This document shows positions 1-10,239 of a DNA stretch of 64,000 bases, in pieces. Each line of letters starts with the position of its first letter. Position 1 is the stretch's first letter. A program made the position numbers and the translations under genes. A model generated the notes under the pieces. It saw only the letters and a program-made list of their open reading frames with translations. It was not told where the DNA came from and searched no databases. This stretch comes from Pseudeuparius sepicola. Taxonomy: Eukaryota > Arthropoda > Insecta > Coleoptera > Anthribidae. The stretch is taken from assembly GCA_963920635.1 (NCBI GenBank), contig OY987305.1, positions 12,377,153 through 12,441,152 of the forward strand. Direction: 5' to 3'.

Positions 1-1230
1 CTTTATTGTAGGATAGACAATACGGAAAATCAGTTTGGTTGGAGCAAGTTCTATTCTATATTAAACACGTCGATTTCTGCTATTATAGCAATTCTAACGT
101 TGTGATTACTTTTTGCAGAATTCCTTTTAAGATCGACACGCCATACTTCGGAAATCCTAGTTTTTGCATAAATTATTATGGGATAGTGACTTCTAAAGCA
201 AAAACAAGTACATTCAAGTTTATTAGGAAACTAACTCTCGGCAATGCTACTTATTAAGATAAGAAAGAAAACATTATAGATCTGTTTGAGAAAATTAGCA
301 AACTTAAACACACATAGACTGATTTAATAATACAAACTACATAATGTTAAATGGATGCCCACTTTAGATAGATTTGCGAATAAGTTTTTATGTGATATTT
401 TTACTATACTATCTCATAAAATGTAGATTCGAATTTCCATTTTCATTTTCCAGTGAGATATTAAATTAGTAAGTCGGAATCCATGTGATGTTTGTGGTGT
501 GACACAATAAAATGATATTTTATTTGAATTATAGATTCTATTTTATGAACACAATATTCTCTCGAGAATAAACCAACTGGTGATATTGCGTTTCACGATT
601 TCACAGCCGAAATTTACATTCTGTTAATTAAAAAACGGGAGCAAATGCATTATATTATTAATTAAAACGATGACGAAACTAAATTAAATATCAACCCCTT
701 TCTATCACTCGCCCTAGCACTAATTTTGCTAGGAAATTAAGTAATGTATAAAATTTTTCTAGCTAATGATCATCAAATTAGTTTCTCATATGCTACAAGA
801 GAAATCTAAAAAATTCTTGCGGACATATTTTGTGTTCTCAGTAAACCATATACCGTGTTATTACTTGGCACTGTGTGTGTCATAATAAAGAATTCAATAC
901 AGGAATAAATTAAACGCGATTTCTGAGAAGTTACTGAATTTTAAAATAACATCTTGGTACGTGTTTTAACCCGTGTGAAATACATTTTCGCCAAATAACT
1001 GATACACCTTATATAAACACGGATCTTCGTTTATTGATAATAATTATTATTATTATGTCTGGATATTGAAAGTCGAAGATACAAAACCAAGGTATTACTA
1101 GATAAATTTTAATGTAACCAATAATTGTCTTTACTTAAAAATTGATGACAAGTGACGTGCTCAAAAAAAAAAATTAATCGCGTGATTTTCTTTATCTGTA
1201 AAATTTTACTTTTTGAAAAAATTGCTGAAA
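1..1230. other. No gene recognised, AT-rich
   Basis: No reading frame here resembles a known protein, and I see no clear repeat structure. I looked on the minus strand for the missing 3' exons of INO80 (the Snf2 helicase motif around FYDSDWNP) and did not find them. Confidence 0.5.
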
Positions 1231-1239
1231 GTGGCATTA

Positions 1240-1785
1240 TTTCTCAAAATGTCGAAAAATGTTGTATGCAAAAGTTCTTTTCCTTGCAATCGATAGTGGA
1301 GTGTCTCAAAATCGTCATTAAAGATCAGAAATCGGCACTGAAGTAGCCCATTATTTTACGATTTTTTCAATAAGTAGGCCTTGGCGAGATGTACAAAAAA
1401 CGTCAGTCGCGGAGCCATCGCCCGTCAAAAGTGACCAAATATTCAAAAACCGGCCAATAAAGGCCCATTTAACTTGTCGTACACATTGCGAAATTGTTAC
1501 CTATAATAGCAACGCAATCTTTCAGTTTGTGTATATTTTAGTAGGTTTGAATATCAAACTATTTTTCATGGAGGCTGCATAACAGGCAGCAGTTTTGAGT
1601 TTCTGTTGGGAAGCGCCGGGCCTCGTCATACTTGACCTAGGTAGATTGAACGTCAAAGTCAAGCAACGCCGCGCGCAGTCGGTTCATGGACGGGTGATCC
1701 CTTACGATTATTTTTTTTTGTCTAATAAAACATTTTTTCCGATTTCAAAAAAATATATAATATCGGCACTTAAGTTCTTTTTATG
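1240..1785 (+). repeat. Interspersed repeat with 5S rRNA-like segment, copy 1
   Basis: The copy runs from a leader rich in ATCGGCACTGAAGTA and TTGGCGAGATGT words into a segment (about 1614-1700) that resembles the internal promoter half of a 5S rRNA gene: GTCAAGCAACGCCGCGCGC, then TTCATGGACGGGTGATCCC. It continues into a T-rich stretch with AATAAAA and the words CGGCACTTAAGTTCTTTTT. Related copies are at 8225-8560 (+) and 10270-10830 (-), and a copy lacking the 5S-like part is at 29930-30140. Common 5S genes carry TTAAGCA and TTGGATGGGTGACCG at these places. Whether this is a SINE3-type element or a longer element that captured a 5S gene is inference. Confidence 0.6.
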
Positions 1786-1850
1786 ACTCATGTGGTTTAT
1801 TTGCCTCGGCCAGAGGTCTCGGCAACTAAATTCCACACGAGTCATAAAAA
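1783..1850 (+). repeat. 68-bp repeat unit, inverted copy at 9045-9108
   Basis: ATGACTCATGTGGTTTATTTGCCTCGGCC followed by CGGCAACTAAATTCCACA recurs in reverse orientation at 9045-9108. It directly follows the 5S-like repeat here and abuts the foldback at 9110 in the other copy, so it is probably a module of the same composite family. Confidence 0.55.
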
Positions 1851-1962
1851 TTTGAACTTCAATAACTATTATTTATTTATTTATTTGATTTGGGGTAAGG
1901 TAAACACAAAGAAATTATTAATTAACAAACATATATTATTATACGAGGAATTAATTTTTGTA

Positions 1963-2230
1963 CTTTTTTTTTTTTTTTTATTGGGCTGGATTGCGGAGAT
2001 CATTTACCCAGTGTCGAGGCTTATTTCATCCTCCTTACGCGGCTGGCAGGGTTAATCTGGCTAGTAGCCATCCCATACCAGCCTATATTAATTCTATATT
2101 CTTAATCCTAAATTAAACCTAAAGACAAACACAACACCCATGGCACATTACCGCGGTGGGACTCGAACCCACGACGTACGGTGCCAAAGCGTGGGTCAAA
2201 TCGAAAAACCCACTCGGACACCGCCGCCCC
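1963..2230 (-). repeat. tRNA-derived SINE with poly(A) tail
   Basis: On the minus strand the element starts with GGGGCGGCGGTGTCCGAGTGG (A-box-like), followed about 45 bp later by GTGGGTTCGAGTCCCACC. The latter is a perfect pol III B box (GGTTCGAGTCC) in a T-arm-like stem. An unrelated body of about 150 bp follows, ending in a run of about 16 A (T at 1964-1979 on the plus strand). Head, body and tail are the classic SINE plan. The anticodon region does not fold like a working tRNA. Confidence 0.8.
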
Positions 2231-2282
2231 AAATTTTTTTTTACTTGTTTCTAAAAGTTAACTGTCGTTAATTTCATCATTC

Positions 2283-3105
2283 TATACAGGGTGAGTTACG
2301 TAGGGCGCGGTGGTCTATATCTTCTATATTCTATATTGTTAATGCTAGGAAAAAAAAAGTGTAGACAAAACTTGTAGAGAAACATAAGTACTACATTCCA
2401 AAAATATTTTCCAATATACAGGGTGATCCAACAAGTAGTGGCGACCCAAAGTTATGTTTTTTTTAATGGAACACCCCTCATTTTGTTACATTTTTAGAAA
2501 GCCCTTAAAGAGTATGTTCTTTTTGGTACAGGGTAATAAGGGTATATTTTTAAAGGTTAGGGAGTTATTTAAATTTTAAACGAAAAAGGGGCCACTTTTG
2601 GAAAAGTATTACTCAAAATCCAAATAAGATTTTGGGCTATAACTTGGACTGGAAATTGCCTGTTACGCCTAGTTAACAATTTTGGACCGATATTGAGATA
2701 AAGTTCTGAAGAACATACTGCGCGATTCACTTACGTAAATCCTAAGTTTACTCGCTAATTTTAAATGAAGCACCCTGTATTTTATTACATGTTTGGAAAG
2801 CTCTTAATGAGTAGATACTTTTTGGTATAGGGTATTATGCGGGTCTATCTTTAAAGGTTAGAAAGTTATTTCCATTTTATTCTAAAAAAGAATATACTAT
2901 TTAAGGCCTTTCTAAAAATGTAACAAAATACGGGGTGTTCCGTTTCAAAAACCTAACTTCGGGTCGCCACTACTTATTGGATCACCCAGTATATTGGAAA
3001 ATATTTTCGGAATGTAGTACTCATGTTTCTTACAAGTTTTGTCTATACTTTTTTTTAGCATTAACAATATAGAAGATATAGACCATCGCGTAACTCACCT
3101 GTATA
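2283..3105. mobile_element. Foldback/MITE, 823 bp, TA-flanked
   Basis: The left end (TATACAGGGTGAGTTACG) is mirrored at the right end (CGTAACTCACCTGTATA). The inverted arms continue for at least 250 bp, including the words CTATATCTTCTATATT, CAAAACTTGTA and GGGTCGCCACTACTT. Arms are diverged but collinear around a centre near 2694. A second internal CAGGGTGATCC/GGATCACCC pair shows either nested insertion or an internal terminal copy. No coding sequence is visible. The TA at each outer edge suggests a Tc1/mariner-like target. Confidence 0.75.
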
Positions 3106-3109
3106 ATGG

Positions 3110-3670
3110 GGAATTTTGAGAACAGTTTGTATGTCATGTGGGGATGAGAAATAAAGAATGATTTCTGGGATTTATGTTAGGTGGGGCATTCAATGATATT
3201 TGTGACATAACAGTTGTTATTTATTATTTTATGAATAGTGAGGATATCTGACGCACCTTCCGCCTATTCTCCAATGTTGGCATTTAAAAGTGTATCCGAA
3301 GATCAACTATATCGTTGATACAATATTTAATTTTCGATGAAAGACAATTTTTTACGACCATGTTTTTAACACTTTCGATACTTTTAATATAAACTTGATA
3401 TTGAGGATTCCAAACAGATGAGGCAAAATTTATTTTTTTCCGGTACAACCGGAAGTTGCAGAAAGTAGAAAATATTTGTGGCCAGATCCGATAACCTATG
3501 TACACAAATTTTCAGATTTTTATTCCGTTTGGTTCTCCAGATACCTTTAGTGCACGGTCTTCGCGCAGCACCCTGTATCTTTAAGCACAGACTAACGAGT
3601 AATACCGTTGATTATTCCCTCATTCAACGGTAATACAGACAACTCCTTTAGTCTAAATATCTTCTAAAGA
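3110..3670. other. No gene; isolated CACCCTGTA element end
   Basis: AT-rich sequence without a recognisable gene. GCACCCTGTATC near 3569-3580 looks like one terminus of the CAGGGTG-ended element class seen throughout the window; its partner end was not found. Confidence 0.35.
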
Positions 3671-3673
3671 GAT

Positions 3674-4006
3674 AAATAAATTAAAAGTAAAAAAATATTT
3701 TTAAAAAAAGCTTTTATTTAAATGCGCTAAAAAGAATAAAATAATCTTTTCTTTTAAAACTTTTACTATCAACTTATAACGTCATTCCACAATTTATATG
3801 ATATAAAAGCTTGTCGCGAGATTTAAGTAGTGGTATTTACTTAGTTTGAAAACTTAAATCTCGCGACAAGCTTTTATATCATATAAATTGTGGAATGACG
3901 TTATAAGTTGATAGTAAAAGTTTTAAAAGAAAAGATTATTTTATTCTTTTTAGCGCATTTAAATAAAAGCTTTTTTTAAAAATATTTTTTTACTTTTAAT
4001 TTATTT
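3674..4006. repeat. Near-perfect 155-bp inverted repeat (hairpin)
   Basis: Arms at 3674-3828 and 3852-4006 are reverse complements base for base over 155 bp by my reading, around a 23-bp spacer. Each arm contains AAAGCTTTTATTTAAATGCG, ATTCCACAATTTATATGAT and AAGCTTGTCGCGAGATTT. The identity contrasts with the diverged arms of every other palindrome in the window, so this one formed or was homogenised recently. It directly precedes the 122-bp minisatellite, and parts of its arm vocabulary (AAGCTTGTCGCG) recur in the foldback at 9110-9500. Confidence 0.9.
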
Positions 4007-4123
4007 TGTAATTTTTAGTTTGGCCAGGTGTCTGAGTCTATTCATCTCAGTTAACGCATCATTGTTGCAAGGTCGTTTGCCGGTTAGTTTAGAACAGTCT
4101 AGCTCTTCAATGAGGAGACCTTC

Positions 4124-4611
4124 TAATGACCATCTTGGGTGTTCCGCCATGTTGGATTTAGAATGACGTCACACATATAATCATGCATTGTCATCCAAAT
4201 TAAACGTGTGTACAAAATTTCAGCTCGATCGGTTGAAATTTAACTAGTCCGCCATCTTGAGTGTTCCGCCATGTTGGATTTAGAATGACGTCACACATAT
4301 AATCATGCATTGTCATCCAAATTAAACGTGTGTACAAAATTTCAGCTCGATCGGTTGAAATTTAACTAGTCCGCCATCTTGAGTGTTCCGCCATGTTGGA
4401 TTTAGAATGACGTCACACATATAATCATGCATTGTCATCCAAATTAAACGTGTGTACAAAATTTCAGCTCGATCGGTTGAAATTTAACTAGTCCGCCATC
4501 TTGGGTGATCCGCCATGTTGGATTTAGAATGACGTCACACATATAATCATGCATTGTCATCCAAATTAAACGTGTGTACAAAATTTCAGCTCTATCGGTT
4601 GAAGATATCTG
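4124..4611 (+). repeat. Minisatellite, 122-bp unit x about 4
   Basis: CCGCCATGTTGGATTTAG begins at 4144, 4266, 4388 and 4510, an exact 122-bp spacing. Units are nearly identical. Each unit holds CCGCCATCTTG (YY1/Pho-like), CCGCCATGTTGG, a full CRE palindrome TGACGTCA, and TTTCAGCTCGATCGGTTGAA. The array runs into a TACA tetranucleotide tract (about 4648-4676) and then TTGCAAGTTAAATAAAAGC. A diverged relative with the same order of modules is at 9540-10270. Confidence 0.92.
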
Positions 4612-4904
4612 CTTCAAAATTGAGTTGCAAGATTCCACCCGAACAAATTACATACATACATACATACATACATACATTGCAAGTTAAATAAAAGCTTTTA
4701 ATATTGTGCATTGTACTTGGACTTACATTATGTACATAGCAAAGAGATTGTATTAGAACCATATTTATGTATAAAATACTGGCTATTTTTCTGGAAATTG
4801 ATATGGAGACTAACTTATTTTTGACACATGTCCTTAAGAAGGCCATTTATTCTGTGCTTCTAGTCACTAGTTCCAGTATGTCGCACAAAATCTAACTATA
4901 CTTT

Positions 4905-5000
4905 CTATTCCCCCGCACAAGCATGTGGTTGCTTCTGGGGTACTCCTAGTTTGGAGTATTGTGAGGGTGATAATAATAATAATAATTATTATTATTACCC
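4905..5000 (+). repeat. SINE tail fragment with (ATT/AAT)n
   Basis: This is the 3' domain of the family described at 47205-47620: CCCCCGCACAAGCATGTGG, then GGGGTACTCCTAGTTTGG and TATTGTGAGGGTGA, followed by mirrored AAT and ATT trinucleotide repeats. The 5' part is missing. Confidence 0.7.
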
Positions 5001-5110
5001 CATACGCTAAAATTTACAATCCAAATTTTCTTGTGTTTTCCGTTTTGTGTCAAGTGCCAAGTAAATAAAATTTCAAAAATTCAAAAATGCCGAAAAAGAA
5101 TAATTTTAGC

Positions 5111-5610
5111 AATAGTCGATTTTAGGCGAATAACCATTAATAACCGGTAAATACCAAACACGTTTACAGTATTTACTCAACTCAGGAGCAGGGTAATTAC
5201 CGCGGTTATTGAAAACAACAAATAAATTTAAAAAATGAATAGGAGCAAAAATATCTCTTTTGTGTAAACGTTGAAGGCTGGATGAAGGTGAAGAGTATGA
5301 AGATATGTTCAGGTTCCAGGTTGAAGACGGAGATATGGAAATAGCAAGTCTGCTGTTAAATGTAATTTTATTACATGCTTTTATTCATTTTTTGTAACAA
5401 ATTTAAACAAAACCAAATAACAATCACAAATATAAGTGAGGTGATAAACGGGTAGTAGTATGACATTTCTCCTTGGTTATTCGCCTAAATTACCATACAC
5501 ATTTAGGCGAGATTCAATGGTGACATTTGTTGGTTATTCAAGGGCTAAAACCAAGGACAACCAGAAAGATAACCGCGGTTAAAACCAGACGATCGCCTAA
5601 AATCGGCTCA
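5111..5610. mobile_element. Candidate MITE with short inverted ends
   Basis: AGTCGATTTTAGGCGAATAA at the left is mirrored by TCGCCTAAAATCGGCT at the right. ATTCGCCTAAAT also occurs internally, and CCGCGGTTA occurs near both ends in opposite orientation. There is no coding sequence and no convincing target-site duplication. Confidence 0.45.
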
Positions 5611-5639
5611 TGTCTAGTCAAAGTCGATTGTCAGTTATT

Positions 5640-6155
5640 TATTAACCCCCAACGACAACAGCGCGCACCCTTTCCTGCTGGGTGGCGATCGCGATAGCGC
5701 CGGTGTTGCTCAAATAATACAGTGTGAAGCACGCAATTCGGCGTCCGGCGGTCCCCGTATCGGATGGCACTCGGCCGAATTGAATGGAAAACGCCCAGCC
5801 AGCGAGACCGCTCTTCGCACAATGTACCGGATACGCGCGAGTGCAGTTCATGCCACTTCCTGCCAGTCTAGCGCACGTGTAGATCACGTATCGGAGATGT
5901 AGAGTGGCCCTGCCTCCGCACCCCTATCCTAGGATTGTTTCTTTTGATTCGGACCGCACGTGCCCGAGGTTCGGTTACCGAAACGCTTCTTTCGGCTGAC
6001 CCCGGAAAGGAGGCGTCGAGCAAATTCGGGGGGTACGGTAGGGCACAAGATAAATGTCCGCTTCCTACACCCGAGGATATTTCACTTGCAGGATCGCTCT
6101 CCGTTTGTCGCAAACCGCAATGGGCTGGTTTGCTGATTGCAACTAGGGTCACCTA
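5640..6155. other. GC-rich island of unknown nature
   Basis: This stretch is markedly richer in G+C and CpG than its surroundings and is open in several frames on both strands, which is expected from composition alone. None of the frames resembles a known domain. It could be a CpG-rich promoter or first exon of an unrecognised gene, or part of a mobile element. A similar but shorter island is at 23600-23890. Confidence 0.4.
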
Positions 6156-6432
6156 GATAACCAAAATCTTAGAAATGGTATGTCCCTATATCAAATTTCA
6201 AAAGAATCGGCCTACTTTTATTTTTGGTTTTCATTGTAACGAAAGAAATAAAAATGTAAGTAAACCTAAACAATTTTATTATAACAAATTACCATACATT
6301 TTGGGCAAAAATGACTTATTTCTTGACTCAACGCCTAAACTAACGCCTGAAAATCACAAAAATCAAAGTACGGCAATTATTTCATACTACCACCACAGAT
6401 AACTACTATAGGTACTACTATAAAAATCTACA

Positions 6433-7882
6433 GTATGCAGGGTTCAGTCATGATGTAAAAAATGTTAACCACAGGTGGGAGAAATGATCCGAAATTATAA
6501 AAATTCAAAAGTTAACCAAAAACACTTTTTTTTTCAGAAGTATATTAAAACACCTTGTACCTGATCAGCTGTTAAACTCGCGTGTCGAGGCTACCGACCG
6601 CGGGGCCCAGAGTTGCCAGTTGCACAACATATCGTAAATTTACTTTTTTGTACCTTTTCCCAGACATTTCAAAAAATGTATGCACAATCTAAGTAAATTT
6701 ATTACCTTTTTGATTTTTAAATGTCAATCAACAGTAATTAGTGGAGTATAGTGAACTCTTAGTTTCCCGCAACGGATGCACGTTGTTTGCGAAGACTGCA
6801 GTGGCAGACAAAACACAAAACTAAGCACAAAATGTGCAAATATGCATCCAAACTAACACACTCTATCAATGTTTTCTTTCAACTCCAATAGGTACAAGTT
6901 CATGGCCTCGCAAATCGTGAACGCTCTACATGCCACGGTCCACACCCCTGTACCCAAGATATTGACAAGACCGAGTCGCCATATCCGCTAGAGCGCCATA
7001 GTCGATATTGTTCCTTCCTACCGCATGCTACCGCCACCACCCGACCATTGCTTTTGTTTTGGGAATAGTTATTCAACCGCAGTTAGTTCACATCAACGAA
7101 ACTCAAGGGGCGCTAAATTTACTTTAACGTAGGACTGAAACGAATCGTGAATACTTTTTTAACAATATCTTGAAGAAATGTTACTGATATGAATTAGCTG
7201 CGGTTGAATAACTATTCACAAAAGCAATGCTCCTACTTTCCGAGATGAGTGAAGCCATCTATCCTGTCTGAACTTGCCCTCCCGTGTACGTGTAAGTAAT
7301 CTAGTAATCTTTAAGAATTGAATTACCGGCGCATCAGATGCGCTAAGTCCAACGCTAAACTAACGCTAAGTCCAACGCTAAACTAAACAATCATGTTATA
7401 TTAACCACTGTCAAGATATTTTGTTGCTTAAAAAATAATAATAAAAAAACGAAAACGTACCGGTAGCAATATTCTCGTGCAAGTTAAAAATTGTGATACA
7501 AATGTGTGTGGTTAAATTCGCGAAAAGACCTCAAGCAAATACTGGTGTTTATGAATACAAAATTTTATTAAGATGTTTGAAGTGTTATAACGCCCGCCCT
7601 TTGTAGAATCAAGACTGAATACACCAATAATGCAGATAAGAGCTAGGTATTTTTTATTCAGTTTCACCTTCCACTAAAAAGATTGAAATGTGGCAACATA
7701 GCTCTCCAGTGCCAACCTTGACGGTTTACATTGAAGCAGAAGCGTCGAGTTAGTCGGGTACTAAGGTTCATTTGCCTAATGTTTTAAACTTCGAGAAAAA
7801 AATTCTTTCGCATTTTCCTTTTTAGTAAACCTAACCCACTGTGGTTAAATTTTTTTACATCATGACTGGATCACCCTGTATA
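6433..7882. mobile_element. 1.45 kb element with about 45-bp terminal inverted repeats
   Basis: The left end (CAGGGTTCAGTCATGATGTA, then AACCACAGGTGGG) is mirrored at 7835-7880 (CCCACTGTGGTTAAA ... ACATCATGACTGGATC, CACCCTGTA). TA flanks both ends. The interior has no transposase. It carries a GCATCAGATGCGC palindrome near 7330 and a 23-bp near-duplication (AACGCTAAGTCC...) at 7345-7390. A truncated inverted copy is at 48170-49062. Confidence 0.7.
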
Positions 7883-8224
7883 TACGTCAGCTTCACAAAT
7901 TAAACGTTATTCCCAGGGATTTGGCCCTAAGCATTTCACAGATGGTAAGGGTAATTTTAGGAGCCAATTGACTTAAATAATTAATTCACAATGAACGCGT
8001 AACCACGACCGAGAACTCCCAAGATCATAAAGGAGCTGCTGTAACTGACAATAATTATTGAAGTGAAATCTAGACAGAATTGTTACGGGCTTGACCCCTG
8101 TATATAGTATATGTAATTGCATTATACTTTCAAGAATAAACAATGACAAAATGGTATGCAGTTTAATCATATTAATTTAGATTAATTTAACTAGGAGGCT
8201 GACAAAATAATATATGTCAAAAGC

Positions 8225-8560
8225 ACAAATATCATTTAAGAACATATTTTTGATCGGCACTAAATAGTACCAAAATCGCTATTAAAAGCTCAGAAATCGG
8301 CACTTAAATTCATTATAAGGTGACGTTGGCGAGATTTGAAGACCAAACATCCCTTAAGATTCACTGCGGAATTGTTACATATTATAACAACGTATTCTTT
8401 CAGTACGAGCAGTTCGGTCGGCTAGAGGATCAGTTCCACCGTACCGCATCGTGCTCGATATAGGTAGAGCGATATATGCAGAAGCAACAACTGCGCGATC
8501 AGCTTATGGATGGGTGACCGCTATCCTTAAATTATTTTGCACAATAAAACTTTCCCGATT
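8225..8560 (+). repeat. 5S rRNA-like repeat, copy 2
   Basis: It has the same module order as copy 1: ATCGGCACTTAAAT and TTGGCGAGAT words, then a 5S-like segment (about 8436-8522) with CCGTACCGCATCGTGCTCGA and, 50 bp on, CAGCTTATGGATGGGTGACCG. The latter is very close to the 5S rRNA box C region. It then continues into TTAAATTATTTTGCACAATAA. This is the clearest of the three 5S-like segments. Confidence 0.65.
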
Positions 8561-9109
8561 TTAAAATTCGTTATAAAGAATTGAACTTTATAGAGTGCTT
8601 TGGTACACAGCCAAATAAATAATAAACCCTAATTCTTTGTCCGGAAGTGAAATGAGCATCCCAAAATAAAATAACTTTTAATCTTGAACTGGGTGTTACA
8701 GTTTTTCACAATGTAGTTTTTTCACAATGCAATATCTATAGGTTTGAATAGGAATAATGATAGCTTTGTAACTCATGATATTTTTTTAATTTTCTTTCAT
8801 ATACAGTGCCCGCCAAAAAGTTGGAACCATAAAGGATTTTTTATTTTTGGAATAAGATGAAACTACTCTGGGGCGATCATCTCTACTTCAAAAAAGTTTC
8901 CGAGACCGTTAAACGTCGTAACGTCATTTAACATACCTGTCAAAAATTACATTTAATAAAATAAATGGCCAAAATAGGCCTTATACGCAATATACAATAG
9001 TTGTTTATGTACCAAAGCGGTGCAGTTGACCTTTTTATAATGAATGTGGAATTTAGTTGCCGATGCTTATAAGGCCGAGGCAAATAAACCACATGAGTTA
9101 TAAAAAGGT

Positions 9110-9500
9110 AAAAAAACCTTTTTAAAAACAAGCTTTTATTTAAGCCATATACTAAAACGAATAAAATAAAAAAAATAAAAGATAATAAAACCTTTTTAAA
9201 AACAAGTTTTTTTAAGCCAGGTACTAAAACGAATAAAATAAAATAAAACAAGTCTAGGTTTTCGTTAAGATAATTCAATGCCAAATTGCGACAAGTTTTT
9301 GTAAATCAAAAAGCTTGTCGCGTGAAATGTTCATAAAAGTAGGTACCAATTAATTTTATTGGACAGTGACTGGTTGATAACAAAGTACGTACTTGCCAAA
9401 GTATGTATTTCTTTATATTATATAATTTTGCATTGTATTTTATTTTATTCGGTTTAGTACATGGCTTAAAAAGCTTGTTTTTAAAAAGGTTTATTTCGGC
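9110..9500. repeat. Foldback with AAGCTT-rich arms
   Basis: TTTTTAAAAACAAGCTTTTA, then CATATACTAAAACGAATAAA at the left are mirrored by TTTATTCGGTTTAGTACATG and AAAAAGCTTGTTTTTAAAAA at the right. The left arm is itself partly duplicated at about 9185-9250. The centre includes AAGCTTGTCGCG, also found in the hairpin at 3674-4006. It abuts the minisatellite at 9540, just as the other hairpin abuts the 122-bp array. Confidence 0.7.
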
Positions 9501-9539
9501 CTTTTTAGCACCTATTTGATTCCCACATCAGGACAGGAG

Positions 9540-9960
9540 GGTGGTAAAAAAATTTAGTCCGCCATCTTGGGGCATCGGCTATATTGGATTTAGTATGACG
9601 TCACTTACCTGTTTTGTACTCGTCAAACCCTTTCATTTGATACCCACGTCAAGTAGGTTGTGCAGGAATAGGTAATCCGCCACCTTCGGGGCGGCCGCTA
9701 TATTGAATTTAATGTGATGTCACGAACATTATCGTTTTCTACTCGTCAAGCTCTTTCATGTGATACCCATATTAAGGGGGTTGAAAGGAAAAAAAATAAT
9801 CCGCCATCTTGGAGCGGCGGCCATATTGAATTTAGTGTGATATCACCAACTTTATTGTTTTCTACTCTTCAAGCCTTTTCATTTGATACCCATATTAAGG
9901 GGGTTGAAAAGAAAATGTAATCCGCCATCTTGTGACGACGGCCATTTCGAAAGTATTACA
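9540..9960 (+). repeat. Diverged minisatellite, about 118-124 bp unit
   Basis: TCCGCCATCTTG-type starts occur at 9559, 9677, 9801 and 9922. Units contain GGCCATATTGAATTTAGTG, a decayed CRE (TGACGTCAC, TGATGTCAC, TGATATCAC) and TTTGATACCCATATTAAGG. The unit is clearly related to the 122-bp unit at 4124-4611 (shared YY1-like site, GGATTTAG/GAATTTAG and CRE in the same order). It is followed by TTTCAGCTCAATCGG, a TACA tract and GCAAGTTAAATAAAAGCTT, matching the other locus. Confidence 0.85.
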
Positions 9961-10074
9961 ATATTGAGTCCAGAACTAAAGTTGTATGAAAAATTTCAGC
10001 TCAATCGGATGTCAAGAAGTGGTTCTAGTTCAGCTTGCAAGATTCGACCCACACATACATACTACATACATACA

Positions 10075-10219
10075 GTTTGTTCAGCGAATGTTCGGCCCTA
10101 CGTCACAACTCCCGTCCTTGTCTGGCTCGTGAATATACGACCGATATCCGTCGTATAGTCATGAGTAAGACAAGGACGGAAGTTGTGACGTAGGGCCGAA
10201 CATTCGCTGAACAAACTGT
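10075..10219. mobile_element. 145-bp MITE inside a TACA tract
   Basis: GTTTGTTCAGCGAATGTTCG, then GCCCTACGTCACAACT at the left is mirrored at the right (AGTTGTGACGTAGGGC, CGAACATTCGCTGAACAAAC). The arms are about 53 bp and nearly identical around a central palindrome-like stretch (ATACGACCGATATCCGTCGTAT). It splits an ACATACATA tetranucleotide tract in two. Confidence 0.8.
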
Positions 10220-10239
10220 ACATACATACATACATACAT

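Noticed and set aside
4124..4611. 122-bp array as a CRISPR array
   Set aside because: Units are contiguous without unique spacers, and the context is eukaryotic.
4592..4846. Minus-strand frame with a VCMYVCMYV-like run
   Set aside because: It is the translation of the TACA tetranucleotide tract and flanking minisatellite.
5642..6156. Frames of 63-94 codons on both strands
   Set aside because: Same reason: composition alone explains them; recorded as a GC-rich island instead.
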